Source of the DNA: Novimethylophilus kurashikiensis
GTDB taxonomy: Bacteria; Pseudomonadota; Gammaproteobacteria; Burkholderiales; Methylophilaceae
Direction of reading: 5' to 3'
Length of the DNA stretch: 64,000 nucleotides
Assembly: GCF_003112435.1 (NCBI RefSeq)
Contig: NZ_BDOQ01000008.1
Location: 1 to 64,000, forward strand
Shown here: positions 16,030 to 24,654 of the stretch, one piece after another
How positions within the stretch are numbered: position 1 is the first letter of the stretch
Layout of the letters: each line of letters opens with the position of its first letter
Program-made: the position numbers and the translations under genes
The notes under the pieces: model-generated
What the model saw: only the letters and a program-made list of their open reading frames with translations
What the model was told of the DNA's origin: nothing
Database searches by the model: none

Positions 16030-16971
16030 GTGAACCGTGGAATGCACACTTCTCCTGTTAAACACTTTACGCATCATGGCGAGCCGTTTGCCATTGATGT
16101 TTTGCTCTCCAACGATACGACCGGATTTGCCGAGTCGTTCGAGCATGTTGGCGCGGATATCGATTCCGACGAGACCCACCTGCTGGCACAAGGTAGTGGT
16201 GTCGATGACGATATTTCGCTGGACGACGAAGAGCTTGTCCAAGAAGAGCGGCCGCAACCTGGTCGCCGCGTTCGCTCGGCGCCTGTTCAGGTTCGCGAGC
16301 TTGCTGAGGGTGAGGTCGTATCGGTATACACCCGCCTCGTAGATTACGGCTTACTGAAGAAGCTAACCGACATTGTGCTAGCCAAGGTTTCCGTGCCCTG
16401 GCACCTGCGCGACGACGCGGCGCAGGAAGTGCACGCGGCCTGGGCTGCGTTGACCGCTAAGCCGAATTTTCAGCGTAACCAGCTGGCACGCTATGCCTAC
16501 ATGTCGGGCCAACATGCCGCTTTGAAGCTACGTCGCAACATCGGTGCGGTCGTCGCCATTCCGGGCGCCTTGTTCCGCACCGGTCGGGACAGCTCCTTCA
16601 TGGAAGCGATTGGCGCCGCGGTTAATCCTAAGGACGTCGATGACTTCAAGGATTCGCTTGAACTGTCGGTTGAGCCAGAAGATTACAGCCAGCTGCCGCA
16701 ACAAGTAACGCCGGATTATTTCCGAGTGCGCATTGAAGGGCTGCCGCTCTCCAAGAGCCAGCGCGCCGTCGCCGAACGGGTACTGGTGCGCCGTATGAAC
16801 GTGGATAGCATCGCCACTGAACTGAATGTACGCCCGACGTATGTCGAGCGGTTGATTGCACAGGTCACCCAGATGCTCAATTCAAGGGATGACCAGGTAC
16901 TGGGCAATGCATCGGCCGCCCGCAAGAAGTCCAAGAAAGCCGCCGGCATGGTGGGAATTAAAGGGGAGTAG
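16030..16971 (+). CDS. Sigma-factor-like protein, 313 aa
   Basis: The central part (about 100-180) resembles sigma region 2 of ECF-type factors, with LRDDAAQEVHAAWAAL followed by a helix bearing ARYAYMSGQHAALKLRR. Residues about 240-290 resemble the region 4 helix-turn-helix (SKSQRAVAERVLVRR, then VDSIATELNVRPTYVERLI). The first 80 residues are acidic and probably disordered. The GTG at 16030 has GGGA seven bases upstream; ATG 16042 is the alternative. It lies directly upstream of traW with three bases between them, so it may control transfer or plasmid genes. The assignment rests on pattern only. Confidence 0.5.
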   Translation: MNRGMHTSPVKHFTHHGEPFAIDVLLSNDTTGFAESFEHVGADIDSDETHLLAQGSGVDDDISLDDEELVQEERPQPGRRVRSAPVQVRELAEGEVVSVYTRLVDYGLLKKLTDIVLAKVSVPWHLRDDAAQEVHAAWAALTAKPNFQRNQLARYAYMSGQHAALKLRRNIGAVVAIPGALFRTGRDSSFMEAIGAAVNPKDVDDFKDSLELSVEPEDYSQLPQQVTPDYFRVRIEGLPLSKSQRAVAERVLVRRMNVDSIATELNVRPTYVERLIAQVTQMLNSRDDQVLGNASAARKKSKKAAGMVGIKGE

Positions 16972-16974
16972 TTG

Positions 16975-17793
16975 ATGCTGCGCATCAGGGTGAAACACAC
17001 ATTGTTCTCCGTCGCCGCGCTTGCGGCGCTTAGCCTTGCCCATCCTGCCCAGGCGGTTGACCTCGGGGTGGAAGGGCAGGTCTACGAGGTGATTGAAGAG
17101 GATTTTCGTGTCACCCTGATGCGGCTTGTTGCGCGTCACGATTGGTCGACCGACCAGGAGGAACTCAAGGAGTCCGCGCAAGACTATACCAAGAATCTAC
17201 CGTCCTACATGCTGCCTCGGGCAGATGTGACGCGCACGCGTTGGAAGGATGTGGGTATCGTTGTTTCGGAGGACATCTACCTGCCTTGGGTGGACTGGCA
17301 GTCAGGTTCCGTGTTTGCTCCCGGCAAGGTGCTTGCCGCGCAGGCGGGCACGTATCTCAACCCTATTGCCAAAATGCCAGCCGCGGGCATCGAGCGCTTG
17401 TTTATTTTTGATGGCACCGACCCGGCGCAGATGAGCTTCGCACGTGAGTTGCTCAAGCAGAACGTTGAGCAACTGAGCTTCATGATGATTGCAGGCGATG
17501 TTGGCGAGCTTTCGAGCGAAGTCGGTCGCCCCATTTACCATCCAGCGCCCAGCATGCTTGAGAAGTTTCATGTGGAAGCCGTGCCTACGCTGATTGGCTT
17601 TGGCCGGGGGCCGCACCAGGGGCATATGGCCATTACTGAAATCAAGCTCCCGGCCGACAGTTCCGTCGTCAAGGAGGCGTGGTTTGGCTTAGGGGATGCT
17701 GGAGAGGTTGCGCCTCCGCAGCCCGCTGTACTGACAGAAACAACGCCCGCCGCTGACCAGCAAGACGCCCAGCAGGATGGTGCAACCGAATAA
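16975..17793 (+). CDS. traW: TraW, F-type conjugation pilus assembly protein, 272 aa
   Basis: A Sec signal peptide (about 1-24, cleavage near AQA) leads to a TraW domain: DLGVEGQVYEVIEEDF at the mature N-terminus, DIYLPWVDWQSG and VLAAQAGTYLNPIAKMP in the middle, then LFIFDGTDPAQMSFA, all in the family order. The protein acts in the periplasm in assembly of the F-type type IV secretion channel and pilus. The C-terminal 35 residues are low-complexity. AAGGGGAG precedes the ATG. It is the first of three adjoining tra genes. Confidence 0.88.
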   Translation: MLRIRVKHTLFSVAALAALSLAHPAQAVDLGVEGQVYEVIEEDFRVTLMRLVARHDWSTDQEELKESAQDYTKNLPSYMLPRADVTRTRWKDVGIVVSEDIYLPWVDWQSGSVFAPGKVLAAQAGTYLNPIAKMPAAGIERLFIFDGTDPAQMSFARELLKQNVEQLSFMMIAGDVGELSSEVGRPIYHPAPSMLEKFHVEAVPTLIGFGRGPHQGHMAITEIKLPADSSVVKEAWFGLGDAGEVAPPQPAVLTETTPAADQQDAQQDGATE

Positions 17794-17804
17794 GGATGGT
17801 CGCT

Positions 17805-19331
17805 ATGCTGCGTAAAGTACAAAAATTCATTGCATCCCTCAGTCTGCTAGCTGCAGCTGTGCTCCCCCTTGCCGCTGAAGCGTCCCCTGGATGCGTTGGC
17901 AAGATGTGGAACCCTCTCACTGACCTTGATTTCCGCAACATGGGCGGCATCAAGATTGTCGGCTTTCCATTAATGGACGCTCCCAAGTCTGTAGGGGAGC
18001 CTCCAAAGCATAAGGCTGACCCGATTTGCTTCTGTGAGGATGGTCTGAACTCTGGCTTCGGGTTTGGGCTGACCTTCTGGATGCCTTCATACATCAATGA
18101 CGTGGCTCGCCAGGCGGGCTGCCTGGGCTTCCTGTCCGGCATCAACATTCTCCCCGGCTTCATGTCGCTTTCCTCGGGCCAAGAGTACAACGCACACTCT
18201 CCGCGCAAAGACGGTGTTACCAATATGCAGGTGCACTGGGTCTATGCGGACGTCGCCGCGATTGCTGGCAAGGCACTGTTCGAGAAATGCAATGCTGTGA
18301 CAGGTAGTATGAAAATCGGCTACCTGACCGAGCCTGACTTCATCTTCCAAAACGACGTTTACTCCGCCATCATGACGCCGCAAGTCTCCCTCCTGGCAGA
18401 GGCACCGCTCCTTTCCCAGATGGCGTGTGGATTCGAGTCCATGGCGAACACATTGGGCGATTGGCAGGACTGGGGTATTTGTGCCTGGAAGGGTACCCGC
18501 ATGCCTCTCACGGCGAATGCCATCGCCAAGGATTCCGCACAGGTGACTAATATGGACGTCACCATCAAGTACCTGACCCGTTCAGCGCTTCTTGGCCTGA
18601 CTATGCGCACCATGGGCGACGACGCGGTATGCAAACCGAAATACCAGCCGTTCTATGACCCGTTCCAGCATCGCTATCAATGGGCCTTCCCGGCTAAAGT
18701 AACGACGCGCTACAACATCGACATGATTCGCTGGGGGACTTTCATCAAGGATGATGGACAAGCCAGCATGATTTCGCTGAATGCGGATGCGGCTGCTATT
18801 GCCAACATGGACTCCACTATTGCGGTTGGCCAGGCTGGCGCGCCGTCCTCGAGCGGGTTGTCCATGGCTGAAGGGATTGTGAGTCGCCTGCCCAAGCCCC
18901 TTAACTTCCCGTCCCGTGAAGCCGGCTACATGCAGGTTTGGGAGGCACGTCAGTGCTGCCTCATGGTGCTGACCATCGAGAATGTGATTGAGATGATTGC
19001 AAGCAACCTGATTCCCCAAGGCAGCTTGTTGGAACAGCTCTATAACGCCTACAAGGTCGCGGATGCGGTGTATCAAGCCGTTACAGACCCGGTTGGCGCA
19101 GCCTTGGGATTCATCGGTGATGGCTTGGGTGCCGTTTTCGATGGTGTTGGCAGCAGCGTCGGGGATGTGTTCAGTGATGGCGTAAGTGGCGCTGTCAGTG
19201 GCATCGGCAACTCCCTTGGGCTGAATGGCGGCAATATTTTCGGCTCTGGCGCATCGCTTGAGCCGGCGTACACGGCCCCGACACCACTATCCATTGCTTT
19301 GGCAGATATACCTTTGACGGAACAAAACTGA
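17805..19331 (+). CDS. traU: TraU, F-type conjugation protein with long C-terminal extension, 508 aa
   Basis: After a signal peptide (about 1-27) comes a Cys-rich TraU domain: CVGKMWNPLTDLDFRNMGG, then ICFCEDG, FGFGLTFWMP and many further Cys residues that need disulfide bonds. TraU acts in the periplasm in DNA transfer by F-like systems. F TraU is about 330 residues; here about 130 more residues follow the conserved part, rich in Gly, Ser and Val (VGAALGFIGDGLGAVFDGVGSS pattern), possibly a membrane-active or flexible tail. ATG 17805 is preferred because AAGGA lies eight bases before it; an in-frame ATG lies three codons upstream. Confidence 0.88.
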   Translation: MLRKVQKFIASLSLLAAAVLPLAAEASPGCVGKMWNPLTDLDFRNMGGIKIVGFPLMDAPKSVGEPPKHKADPICFCEDGLNSGFGFGLTFWMPSYINDVARQAGCLGFLSGINILPGFMSLSSGQEYNAHSPRKDGVTNMQVHWVYADVAAIAGKALFEKCNAVTGSMKIGYLTEPDFIFQNDVYSAIMTPQVSLLAEAPLLSQMACGFESMANTLGDWQDWGICAWKGTRMPLTANAIAKDSAQVTNMDVTIKYLTRSALLGLTMRTMGDDAVCKPKYQPFYDPFQHRYQWAFPAKVTTRYNIDMIRWGTFIKDDGQASMISLNADAAAIANMDSTIAVGQAGAPSSSGLSMAEGIVSRLPKPLNFPSREAGYMQVWEARQCCLMVLTIENVIEMIASNLIPQGSLLEQLYNAYKVADAVYQAVTDPVGAALGFIGDGLGAVFDGVGSSVGDVFSDGVSGAVSGIGNSLGLNGGNIFGSGASLEPAYTAPTPLSIALADIPLTEQN

Positions 19332-19332
19332 T

Positions 19333-20430
19333 ATGAAGCCATCCTCCCTAACGCGCGCCGTGATTCTCGCGGCTTCCCTGGGGCTGCCGATGGCAGCCCT
19401 TGCTGACACCGAAGCCGCTACGGCAAAAATGCAGGCCATCATGAAAGGGGATGTTTCCCAGTTGCCGGAAGCGACGCAGAAAGCCATTGCCTCCGTCGAG
19501 GCCAGCACCAAGGCAGAAGCGGAAATGAACAATGTCCCGCAATCGGTCATCGACTTCTCGATTGAGCAGTCCGCCAAGCTGCGCCAACAAGCTTTGCAAT
19601 CGTACGTTAAAGCGCTCCCTCCCAAGGACCAGGCGTTCGGCGCCCAAGTGTTGCTGGGAGATGGCTCCATTGGCGGCGGATACGGCAAATTCTACTTTTT
19701 TGTCTCTCGCTCTATGCCTGTCTCTCTCTTGAAGGCCTACTCGTTGGCGGCGCTCAATACTGGCGGCACGTTGGTAATGCTCGGCGTTCGCAAGGGTGAC
19801 ACCATCAAGGAATACATGGATGAAGTCGTCGAGGACTTCAATAATGCGGATGGACAGGTATTGGGCGGCATTGAGCTGAACCCGAACTTGTTCGACATGT
19901 TCGACGTTAAAGTCGTCCCCAGTGTCGTCTGGTCGAATCGCATGAACCTGGATGATATCGGCTCAGGATGTGAGGACGCCCCTGGTGCGCAAGCTCAAAA
20001 GCTCACGCTGCAGGGCCCGGATGATGAGCCCCTGGTCGTGGATAAGCCGGTATGCGCCAAAGCGAAGGAGAGCACCTATTTCAAAATTTCTGGGGCACTC
20101 AACATCAACTACGTCCTGGAACGATTCAAGGACGCTGGCGCCCCCGCAGAGGTCATTCAGCACTATCAGGACCTCCTGGCTGACCAGCATGGCAATGTGA
20201 ATGACCGTAATCAGGCTGTTCAAGTCACCGGCAATGCCATCACCCCCATCAAGGGAGACTTGCATATCGACTCACTGCCCAAGCATGTGTTGCAGCATTG
20301 GCAGGAGGAGTTGGCCACCAAACACGTGATGCGCGGGCCGTACGGCCCGGTGTTCTCTGAAGACGGTAAGGATGACGTGATTTACCGCAAGGAGCTAGCA
20401 GAAAAGGTGGCACACGGGCTCGGCCTGTAA
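19333..20430 (+). CDS. trbC: TrbC, F-type conjugation pilus assembly protein, 365 aa
   Basis: The protein has a Sec signal peptide (about 1-24, ending ALA-D) and a C-terminal thioredoxin-like TrbC domain with KFYFFVSRSMPVSLLKAY, GGTLVMLGVRKGD, ELNPNLFDMFDVKVVPSVV in the family order. No CxxC active site is present, as usual in TrbC. It works with TraW in pilus assembly in the periplasm. The ATG stands one base after the traU stop, so translation is probably coupled. It ends the tra block; the next gene is on the other strand one base away. Confidence 0.87.
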   Translation: MKPSSLTRAVILAASLGLPMAALADTEAATAKMQAIMKGDVSQLPEATQKAIASVEASTKAEAEMNNVPQSVIDFSIEQSAKLRQQALQSYVKALPPKDQAFGAQVLLGDGSIGGGYGKFYFFVSRSMPVSLLKAYSLAALNTGGTLVMLGVRKGDTIKEYMDEVVEDFNNADGQVLGGIELNPNLFDMFDVKVVPSVVWSNRMNLDDIGSGCEDAPGAQAQKLTLQGPDDEPLVVDKPVCAKAKESTYFKISGALNINYVLERFKDAGAPAEVIQHYQDLLADQHGNVNDRNQAVQVTGNAITPIKGDLHIDSLPKHVLQHWQEELATKHVMRGPYGPVFSEDGKDDVIYRKELAEKVAHGLGL

Positions 20431-20431
20431 G

Positions 20432-21136
20432 TCATACCAGTCCTGGGGTGACAGCGGCCGCTTCTGCCAGGGCCGCCAGGCGCTCAGGGGAGAGTGGTGG
20501 CGCAACGACGATATCGGCAGTTGCGGTTCCATGCGCGACCACCTGCATCCCCTCCCATGGCATCAAGGAGTTCCCGCGGAGCACAAGCAGCTCCCCAAGC
20601 TTCAATGAGTGCACATTGCAATTAGCGATGAGCTGGACGGCCGTCATATGCGCACAAATCACATCCAGGTCCACGCCCGTTACTGAGATGCGCTGAAGCA
20701 TCGATGGGCCATAGTCGGTCCACGCCGCATTCAGGAATGCGAGTAGCATCACGCCACTTCCGCAGGCCGGGTCACATACCCGAATCAAACCCCCGTCATG
20801 CGCCTCAAGGTCTCCCATGGACATCCTGGCCATCATTGATGCCACCGGGAATGGGGTAAAAAACTGGGCCAAGCCCTGTCTGGAGCCGTGGGATGCCAAC
20901 TCCATGTACATGGGACCCAAGATGTCCTCGAAGGGCACAGAGCGCGATACGAGCTCGCTGTACGCCTCGATGCCGGCGACCACGGCATCACTTGCATCCT
21001 CGGGCACCGTATCAAGCTCAGGGAGGCCCCATAAAGTACGAAGGCCGCTCAAGAAGTAGCGCAGCATCTCATAGGGCCTGTATCGATATCCCATGTCCAG
21101 CGCAGACACTAAGGGCTTCATGCGCCGTGCATCCAT
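20432..21136 (-). CDS. DNA methyltransferase-like protein with altered catalytic motif, 234 aa
   Basis: The fold is that of N6-adenine methyltransferases of the HsdM/N6_Mtase type: GLAQFFTPFPVASMM, then the SAM-binding motif VCDPACGSGVMLLAF (about 118-132) and VTGVDLD. The catalytic (N/D)PP(Y/F) motif is replaced by VVAPPLS near residue 212, and the protein ends soon after, without a target-recognition domain. It may be inactive, bind SAM only, or use a different partner. Its ATG overlaps the stop of the Mom-like gene by one base (TAATG), so the two are translationally coupled. Confidence 0.7.
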   Translation of the reverse strand: MDARRMKPLVSALDMGYRYRPYEMLRYFLSGLRTLWGLPELDTVPEDASDAVVAGIEAYSELVSRSVPFEDILGPMYMELASHGSRQGLAQFFTPFPVASMMARMSMGDLEAHDGGLIRVCDPACGSGVMLLAFLNAAWTDYGPSMLQRISVTGVDLDVICAHMTAVQLIANCNVHSLKLGELLVLRGNSLMPWEGMQVVAHGTATADIVVAPPLSPERLAALAEAAAVTPGLV

Positions 21137-21930
21137 TACGCCACCCTCCAGCTGAAGACATGGTTGCCTGGATGGCGACTTTTTCTAAATCCGCCCTCAG
21201 CCAGTGCGCGCTCGACGTAAGCGCGCCCATCTTCATGGGGAAGGCGAGCTGGGGCGCCTAACGCTATCAGCTGCCGAATGGAATAGTCGACACCGGACTC
21301 GCCTAACCTGATTTTTGACAAGCTGCGTTCCGATACCACCCGGCCATCTCGCGCAATGATGTGCGTCCGCGCAGAAGACCTGCCGTGATAAAGACCATTC
21401 AAGGCCCGATATACAATCCCCGCATGGCCAGGTTTAACCACTTCGCCATCTGCGTTGTAGCGGGTAACAGGGTCGGAGTAGGACACCACCCCCTTTACGT
21501 CCGGTAGCGCAGCTTTAAGCAACCGGAAGGCGCGAGCGACAAACCAGCTCTCCGCGTTGTACCCCAGAAGCGGATGGTCCAGAAGCACCAGTCGGCCTAA
21601 CTCAACCCCTTCAAGCAGCGAGCCACCGAGGTATTTACTGATGGCGGCCGCCTGCATAGGTACAGAGAACACCGCCACCCCACCCAGGAAGGCGATGCCG
21701 TCCCGAGGCTTTGCAACAAGTCCAACACGGAAGCGTGCCGCGGGATAACTCCCGCTATAGTGATGCTGAATTACAAACTGCTTGGCCTCAGCTTCCGGTA
21801 AGGCCACGACTTCGCACCTGCCGGGGTCAAATCGATTGGAGGGAGGGACAAACGTATCCCGTCGATGATGCCATCGTTGAGCACCGTCACTGCCCATTAC
21901 GGCGGTGAGCGCGAGTTGTGAAGCTTGCAT
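21136..21930 (-). CDS. Mom-like DNA modification protein, 264 aa
   Basis: The sequence fits the Mom family of GNAT-like enzymes that convert adenine in DNA to N6-methylcarbamoyl-adenine in phage Mu. Visible blocks are QFVIQHHYSGSYPAARFRVG, GVAVFSVP, ELGRLVLLD, WFVARAFRLLK, GVVSYSDPVTRYN and GHAGIVYRALNGLYHGR, in the order I know for Mom homologues. Such modification protects DNA from many restriction enzymes. ATG 21930 is chosen because AAAGGC lies five bases before it. It is the first gene of an operon with a methyltransferase-like protein, and repeated TGTTAACAA sites stand in front of it. Confidence 0.72.
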   Translation of the reverse strand: MQASQLALTAVMGSDGAQRWHHRRDTFVPPSNRFDPGRCEVVALPEAEAKQFVIQHHYSGSYPAARFRVGLVAKPRDGIAFLGGVAVFSVPMQAAAISKYLGGSLLEGVELGRLVLLDHPLLGYNAESWFVARAFRLLKAALPDVKGVVSYSDPVTRYNADGEVVKPGHAGIVYRALNGLYHGRSSARTHIIARDGRVVSERSLSKIRLGESGVDYSIRQLIALGAPARLPHEDGRAYVERALAEGGFRKSRHPGNHVFSWRVA

Positions 21931-21948
21931 GGGTTGCCTTTTGTAAGG

Positions 21949-21978
21949 TGTTAACAAGATATACATCAATGTTAACAA
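21949..21978 (-). promoter_or_regulatory. Direct TGTTAACAA repeats before the Mom-like operon
   Basis: Two copies of TGTTAACAA start at 21949 and 21970, 21 bases apart, about two helical turns. They lie within 50 bases of the Mom-like start codon and overlap the probable promoter, so they may be operator half-sites. Confidence 0.45.
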
Positions 21979-22036
21979 ATCCACAACCAGAATTTAAGAT
22001 TGATATCAAATTAACTCTACCCAAATGACGCCGCAA

Positions 22037-22055
22037 TATAGCATTAAATGCTATA
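22037..22055. promoter_or_regulatory. Perfect 19-bp palindrome at the GGDEF-EAL promoter
   Basis: TATAGCATTAAATGCTATA is a perfect palindrome that overlaps a TATACT -10-like sequence (22052-22057). A 16-of-19 match, TATAGTAAGAAATGCTATA, occurs at 27389-27407 before another gene. It is a likely operator. Confidence 0.55.
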
Positions 22056-22125
22056 CTATTGAGATTCCTGGCCGGACGGAGCGTAAGTGTCCGCCTCGAC
22101 CGCCATTTATAATCAAGGATTAGGC

Positions 22126-24312
22126 ATGTCGTTATCAACCACGGCCGCAGGCACCAATGCCGCGGCCCTTGTTTCCGTTAAAAACATGGATAGGCTAAAA
22201 ATGTTCTCACCTGGTGGGCTGGAGAAGCTGTCTGTGTTGGTGGTTGAAGATGACCCTGCCATCCAGGAGCTGATGGTTTCCTTCATCAGCAATGACCCTC
22301 ATGTGGCGGTACGCGCGGTCTCGACCGGCGAGGAGGCCATTGAGGCCTTCCGCGAGAAGTCTTACGACCTCGTCTTTATGGACGTCATTCTTCCCGGTAT
22401 GCTGGGGACCCTTGCGGCCCGGGACATATCAAAGCTGGCAGCCGAGCGCGGCCATTGGCTTTATCTCACCTACGTGACCTTGTCTCCGCTGGACCCGGAC
22501 GACCTTACCTTGGTTGAGCGCGGCGTTTGTGACGTCATCACCAAGCCGGTACTGCCGCCGTCCCTTACGGCCCGTATTGCAACCATTCGCGAGCTCGAGT
22601 CGGCCCGTCGCTATGCGCTCAACATGGAAATGCGCATGCGCTCGATGATAGAGCAGTCGATTGATGGCTTCATGCTATTCTCGTCCGATGATGAGGTGCT
22701 GGAAGCCAATCGTTCAGCCGAGCTTATCCTGAGCGCCGAGCCGGGGCAGTTGATTGGCCGCAAGGCGCAAGAATTCATTCACGGCGAGCAGCAGAAGGAG
22801 TATGAGGGCTTCAACGAAGAGTCGTCATTCTCCGTGCATCGCCAAGCACATCCCATTCAACTCGAGATTTACCGTCTGGATGGCACTAAATGCCTCATCG
22901 AGGCTCGGTTTAGCGAAGTCCATCTGCCCAAGGAAGGGCGGTGCCTGGCGGTAGCCTTCCGGGACGTCACGGAGAAGGTTGAATACGATAACGCTATTAA
23001 TTACGTCGCCTCGCACGACCCCCTGACCCGCTTGCCCAATCGCCGACTGATGCAGCATCGCTTGGCGCAGACCATTCAGCTGGCCAAGCGCCATAACCGC
23101 AAGATGGCGCTATTGTTCATCGACCTGGATGGGTTCAAGATGGTGAACGACACGTATGGCCACGCGGCCGGGGATAAGGTGCTCCTCGAGATTTCTCACC
23201 GCTTCAAAGGGCTCATCCGGGACAGTGATACAGTTTGCCGCCAGGGTGGTGACGAGTTCGTCGTTATTCTCGCCGAAATTGAAGGTGAGGATGACGCTAT
23301 GGATGTCGCCAAGCGGTTCTCCGAAGCGGCCTGCAAGCCGGTTCAGGACCAGAATCGGCTCTATCAGGTTGGTGCCTCCATTGGGATTGCCTCGTTCCCG
23401 GACGCTGGCGAAGACGCTGAAACCTTGATGCGCCATGCGGACATGGCGATGTATCACGTCAAGGAAAATGGGAAGGGCGCCGTATTGAGCTTCTCCACCG
23501 CGATGCACGAAGAAGCCTCGCGAAAGATTCAGCTCGAAAATGCGCTTCATGAAGCTCTGCGTAACAAGGAATTCGTCCTGCACTACCAGCCGCAAATCTG
23601 TTTCAAGACAGGACAACTAGTGGGTGTTGAAGCGTTGATTCGCTGGATGCATGAAGGCGAGCTCATCTACCCAGACAACTTCATCGCTGCAGCGGAGGAG
23701 AGCGGCCTGATTGTGCCCATTGGTGAATGGGCCTGTTCTGAGGCGGCACGCCAAATCGATTTCTGGCGCAAGAAGTATGGCTGGTCGCCATCAATCTCAG
23801 TCAATGTGACGGCAAATGGCTTCACGGGTCGCCTTGTGAGTCACTTGAAAGCGGTGCTGGAAGACTATCGCCTGCCTGAAAACTCGCTGGCGCTCGAGCT
23901 GACTGAAAGCATGTTGGCCACGGACTTCGATGGCACGCTCTCCTGCATGCATGCGCTCCAGGCGATGGGCGTGTCCATCTCCCTGGACGATTTCGGAACT
24001 GGTTACTCAGCGATGGCCCAGCTGCGACGGTACCCGCTGAGCGCCCTTAAAATCGACAAATCCTTCATTGGCAACCTGAGCGACCGCCGGGACGCCGCAA
24101 TTGCAGAAACGGTGCTCATGATTGCGAAATCGCTCAACATGAAGACGGTGGCAGAAGGGGTTGAAACCCGCGAGCAATACGAGTGGCTAAAGGAGAAGGG
24201 CTGCGACGTATGGCAAGGTTACCTGGCGTCGGCACCCAAGCCCCCTGACCAAGTCGTCTGGATGTACCCGAATGAATTCAACCTGCGCAAGCAGGGTGGA
24301 AAAGTAACTTGA
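22126..24312 (+). CDS. REC-PAS-GGDEF-EAL cyclic-di-GMP protein, 728 aa
   Basis: Domains in order: a response-regulator receiver (about 35-155; VLVVEDD acidic pocket, LVFMDVILPG with the phospho-acceptor Asp, and ITKPVLP with the Lys), a PAS domain (about 175-285), a GGDEF cyclase domain (active-site GGDEF near 375, preceded by an RDSD inhibitory site) and an EAL phosphodiesterase domain (EAL near 500, DDFGTGYS, KIDKSFI, AEGVET). Both output motifs look intact, so it could make or degrade cyclic-di-GMP depending on signal. AAGGA precedes ATG 22126. No histidine kinase gene is in the window, so a chromosomal partner is likely. Confidence 0.92.
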   Translation: MSLSTTAAGTNAAALVSVKNMDRLKMFSPGGLEKLSVLVVEDDPAIQELMVSFISNDPHVAVRAVSTGEEAIEAFREKSYDLVFMDVILPGMLGTLAARDISKLAAERGHWLYLTYVTLSPLDPDDLTLVERGVCDVITKPVLPPSLTARIATIRELESARRYALNMEMRMRSMIEQSIDGFMLFSSDDEVLEANRSAELILSAEPGQLIGRKAQEFIHGEQQKEYEGFNEESSFSVHRQAHPIQLEIYRLDGTKCLIEARFSEVHLPKEGRCLAVAFRDVTEKVEYDNAINYVASHDPLTRLPNRRLMQHRLAQTIQLAKRHNRKMALLFIDLDGFKMVNDTYGHAAGDKVLLEISHRFKGLIRDSDTVCRQGGDEFVVILAEIEGEDDAMDVAKRFSEAACKPVQDQNRLYQVGASIGIASFPDAGEDAETLMRHADMAMYHVKENGKGAVLSFSTAMHEEASRKIQLENALHEALRNKEFVLHYQPQICFKTGQLVGVEALIRWMHEGELIYPDNFIAAAEESGLIVPIGEWACSEAARQIDFWRKKYGWSPSISVNVTANGFTGRLVSHLKAVLEDYRLPENSLALELTESMLATDFDGTLSCMHALQAMGVSISLDDFGTGYSAMAQLRRYPLSALKIDKSFIGNLSDRRDAAIAETVLMIAKSLNMKTVAEGVETREQYEWLKEKGCDVWQGYLASAPKPPDQVVWMYPNEFNLRKQGGKVT

Positions 24313-24337
24313 CATAAAGCTACAAATTTGGCATAGT
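24309..24337 (+). promoter_or_regulatory. Sigma-70-like promoter of the 82-aa gene
   Basis: TTGACA (24309-24314), overlapping the stop codon of the GGDEF-EAL gene, and CATAGT (24332-24337) are 17 bases apart. Confidence 0.55.
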
Positions 24338-24340
24338 TAA

Positions 24341-24365
24341 GCCTCTCCCTCCGAGAGGCTTTCTT
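24341..24365 (+). terminator. Rho-independent terminator
   Basis: GCCTCTC pairs with GAGAGGC around a five-base loop and TTTCTT follows. Its right arm also supplies the GAGAGG ribosome site of the gene at 24368. Confidence 0.7.
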
Positions 24366-24367
24366 GT

Positions 24368-24616
24368 ATGACCATCCGCCAAACAGAAGCGCAGTTCAAG
24401 GCTGCGTACATATCCCAGTTTCTTGCCACATATATGGCGCATCGGTATGAAGCAGACTGCATGAGCGGTCATGCTGGCGAGCCCTATAAGCATCAGCCTA
24501 TCGAGGATGCGGCATTCCTGGCGAATGAAGCCTGGAATCAGATTTCTGAATTTGTGGAAAACTCGGCCCCGCACGCGCATACGCTATGTGGCGTCTTTGC
24601 CATTCCAGCGAAGTAA
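24368..24616 (+). CDS. Hypothetical protein, 82 aa
   Basis: This protein is unrecognised, helical, with several His residues and no membrane segment. A promoter lies 31 bases upstream and GAGAGG lies nine bases before the ATG. The following gene begins 38 bases after its stop. Confidence 0.5.
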   Translation: MTIRQTEAQFKAAYISQFLATYMAHRYEADCMSGHAGEPYKHQPIEDAAFLANEAWNQISEFVENSAPHAHTLCGVFAIPAK

Positions 24617-24654
24617 TCTGGCATACTCTAGCAACTTTAAACGAGGATAGCTTG

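Noticed and set aside
15813-16049. Minus-strand frame of 78 codons upstream of the sigma-like gene
   Set aside because: No properly spaced ribosome site and no recognisable composition; although a GCGCTATAC lies near 15995 in the right orientation, the region looks like a dyad-rich control stretch.
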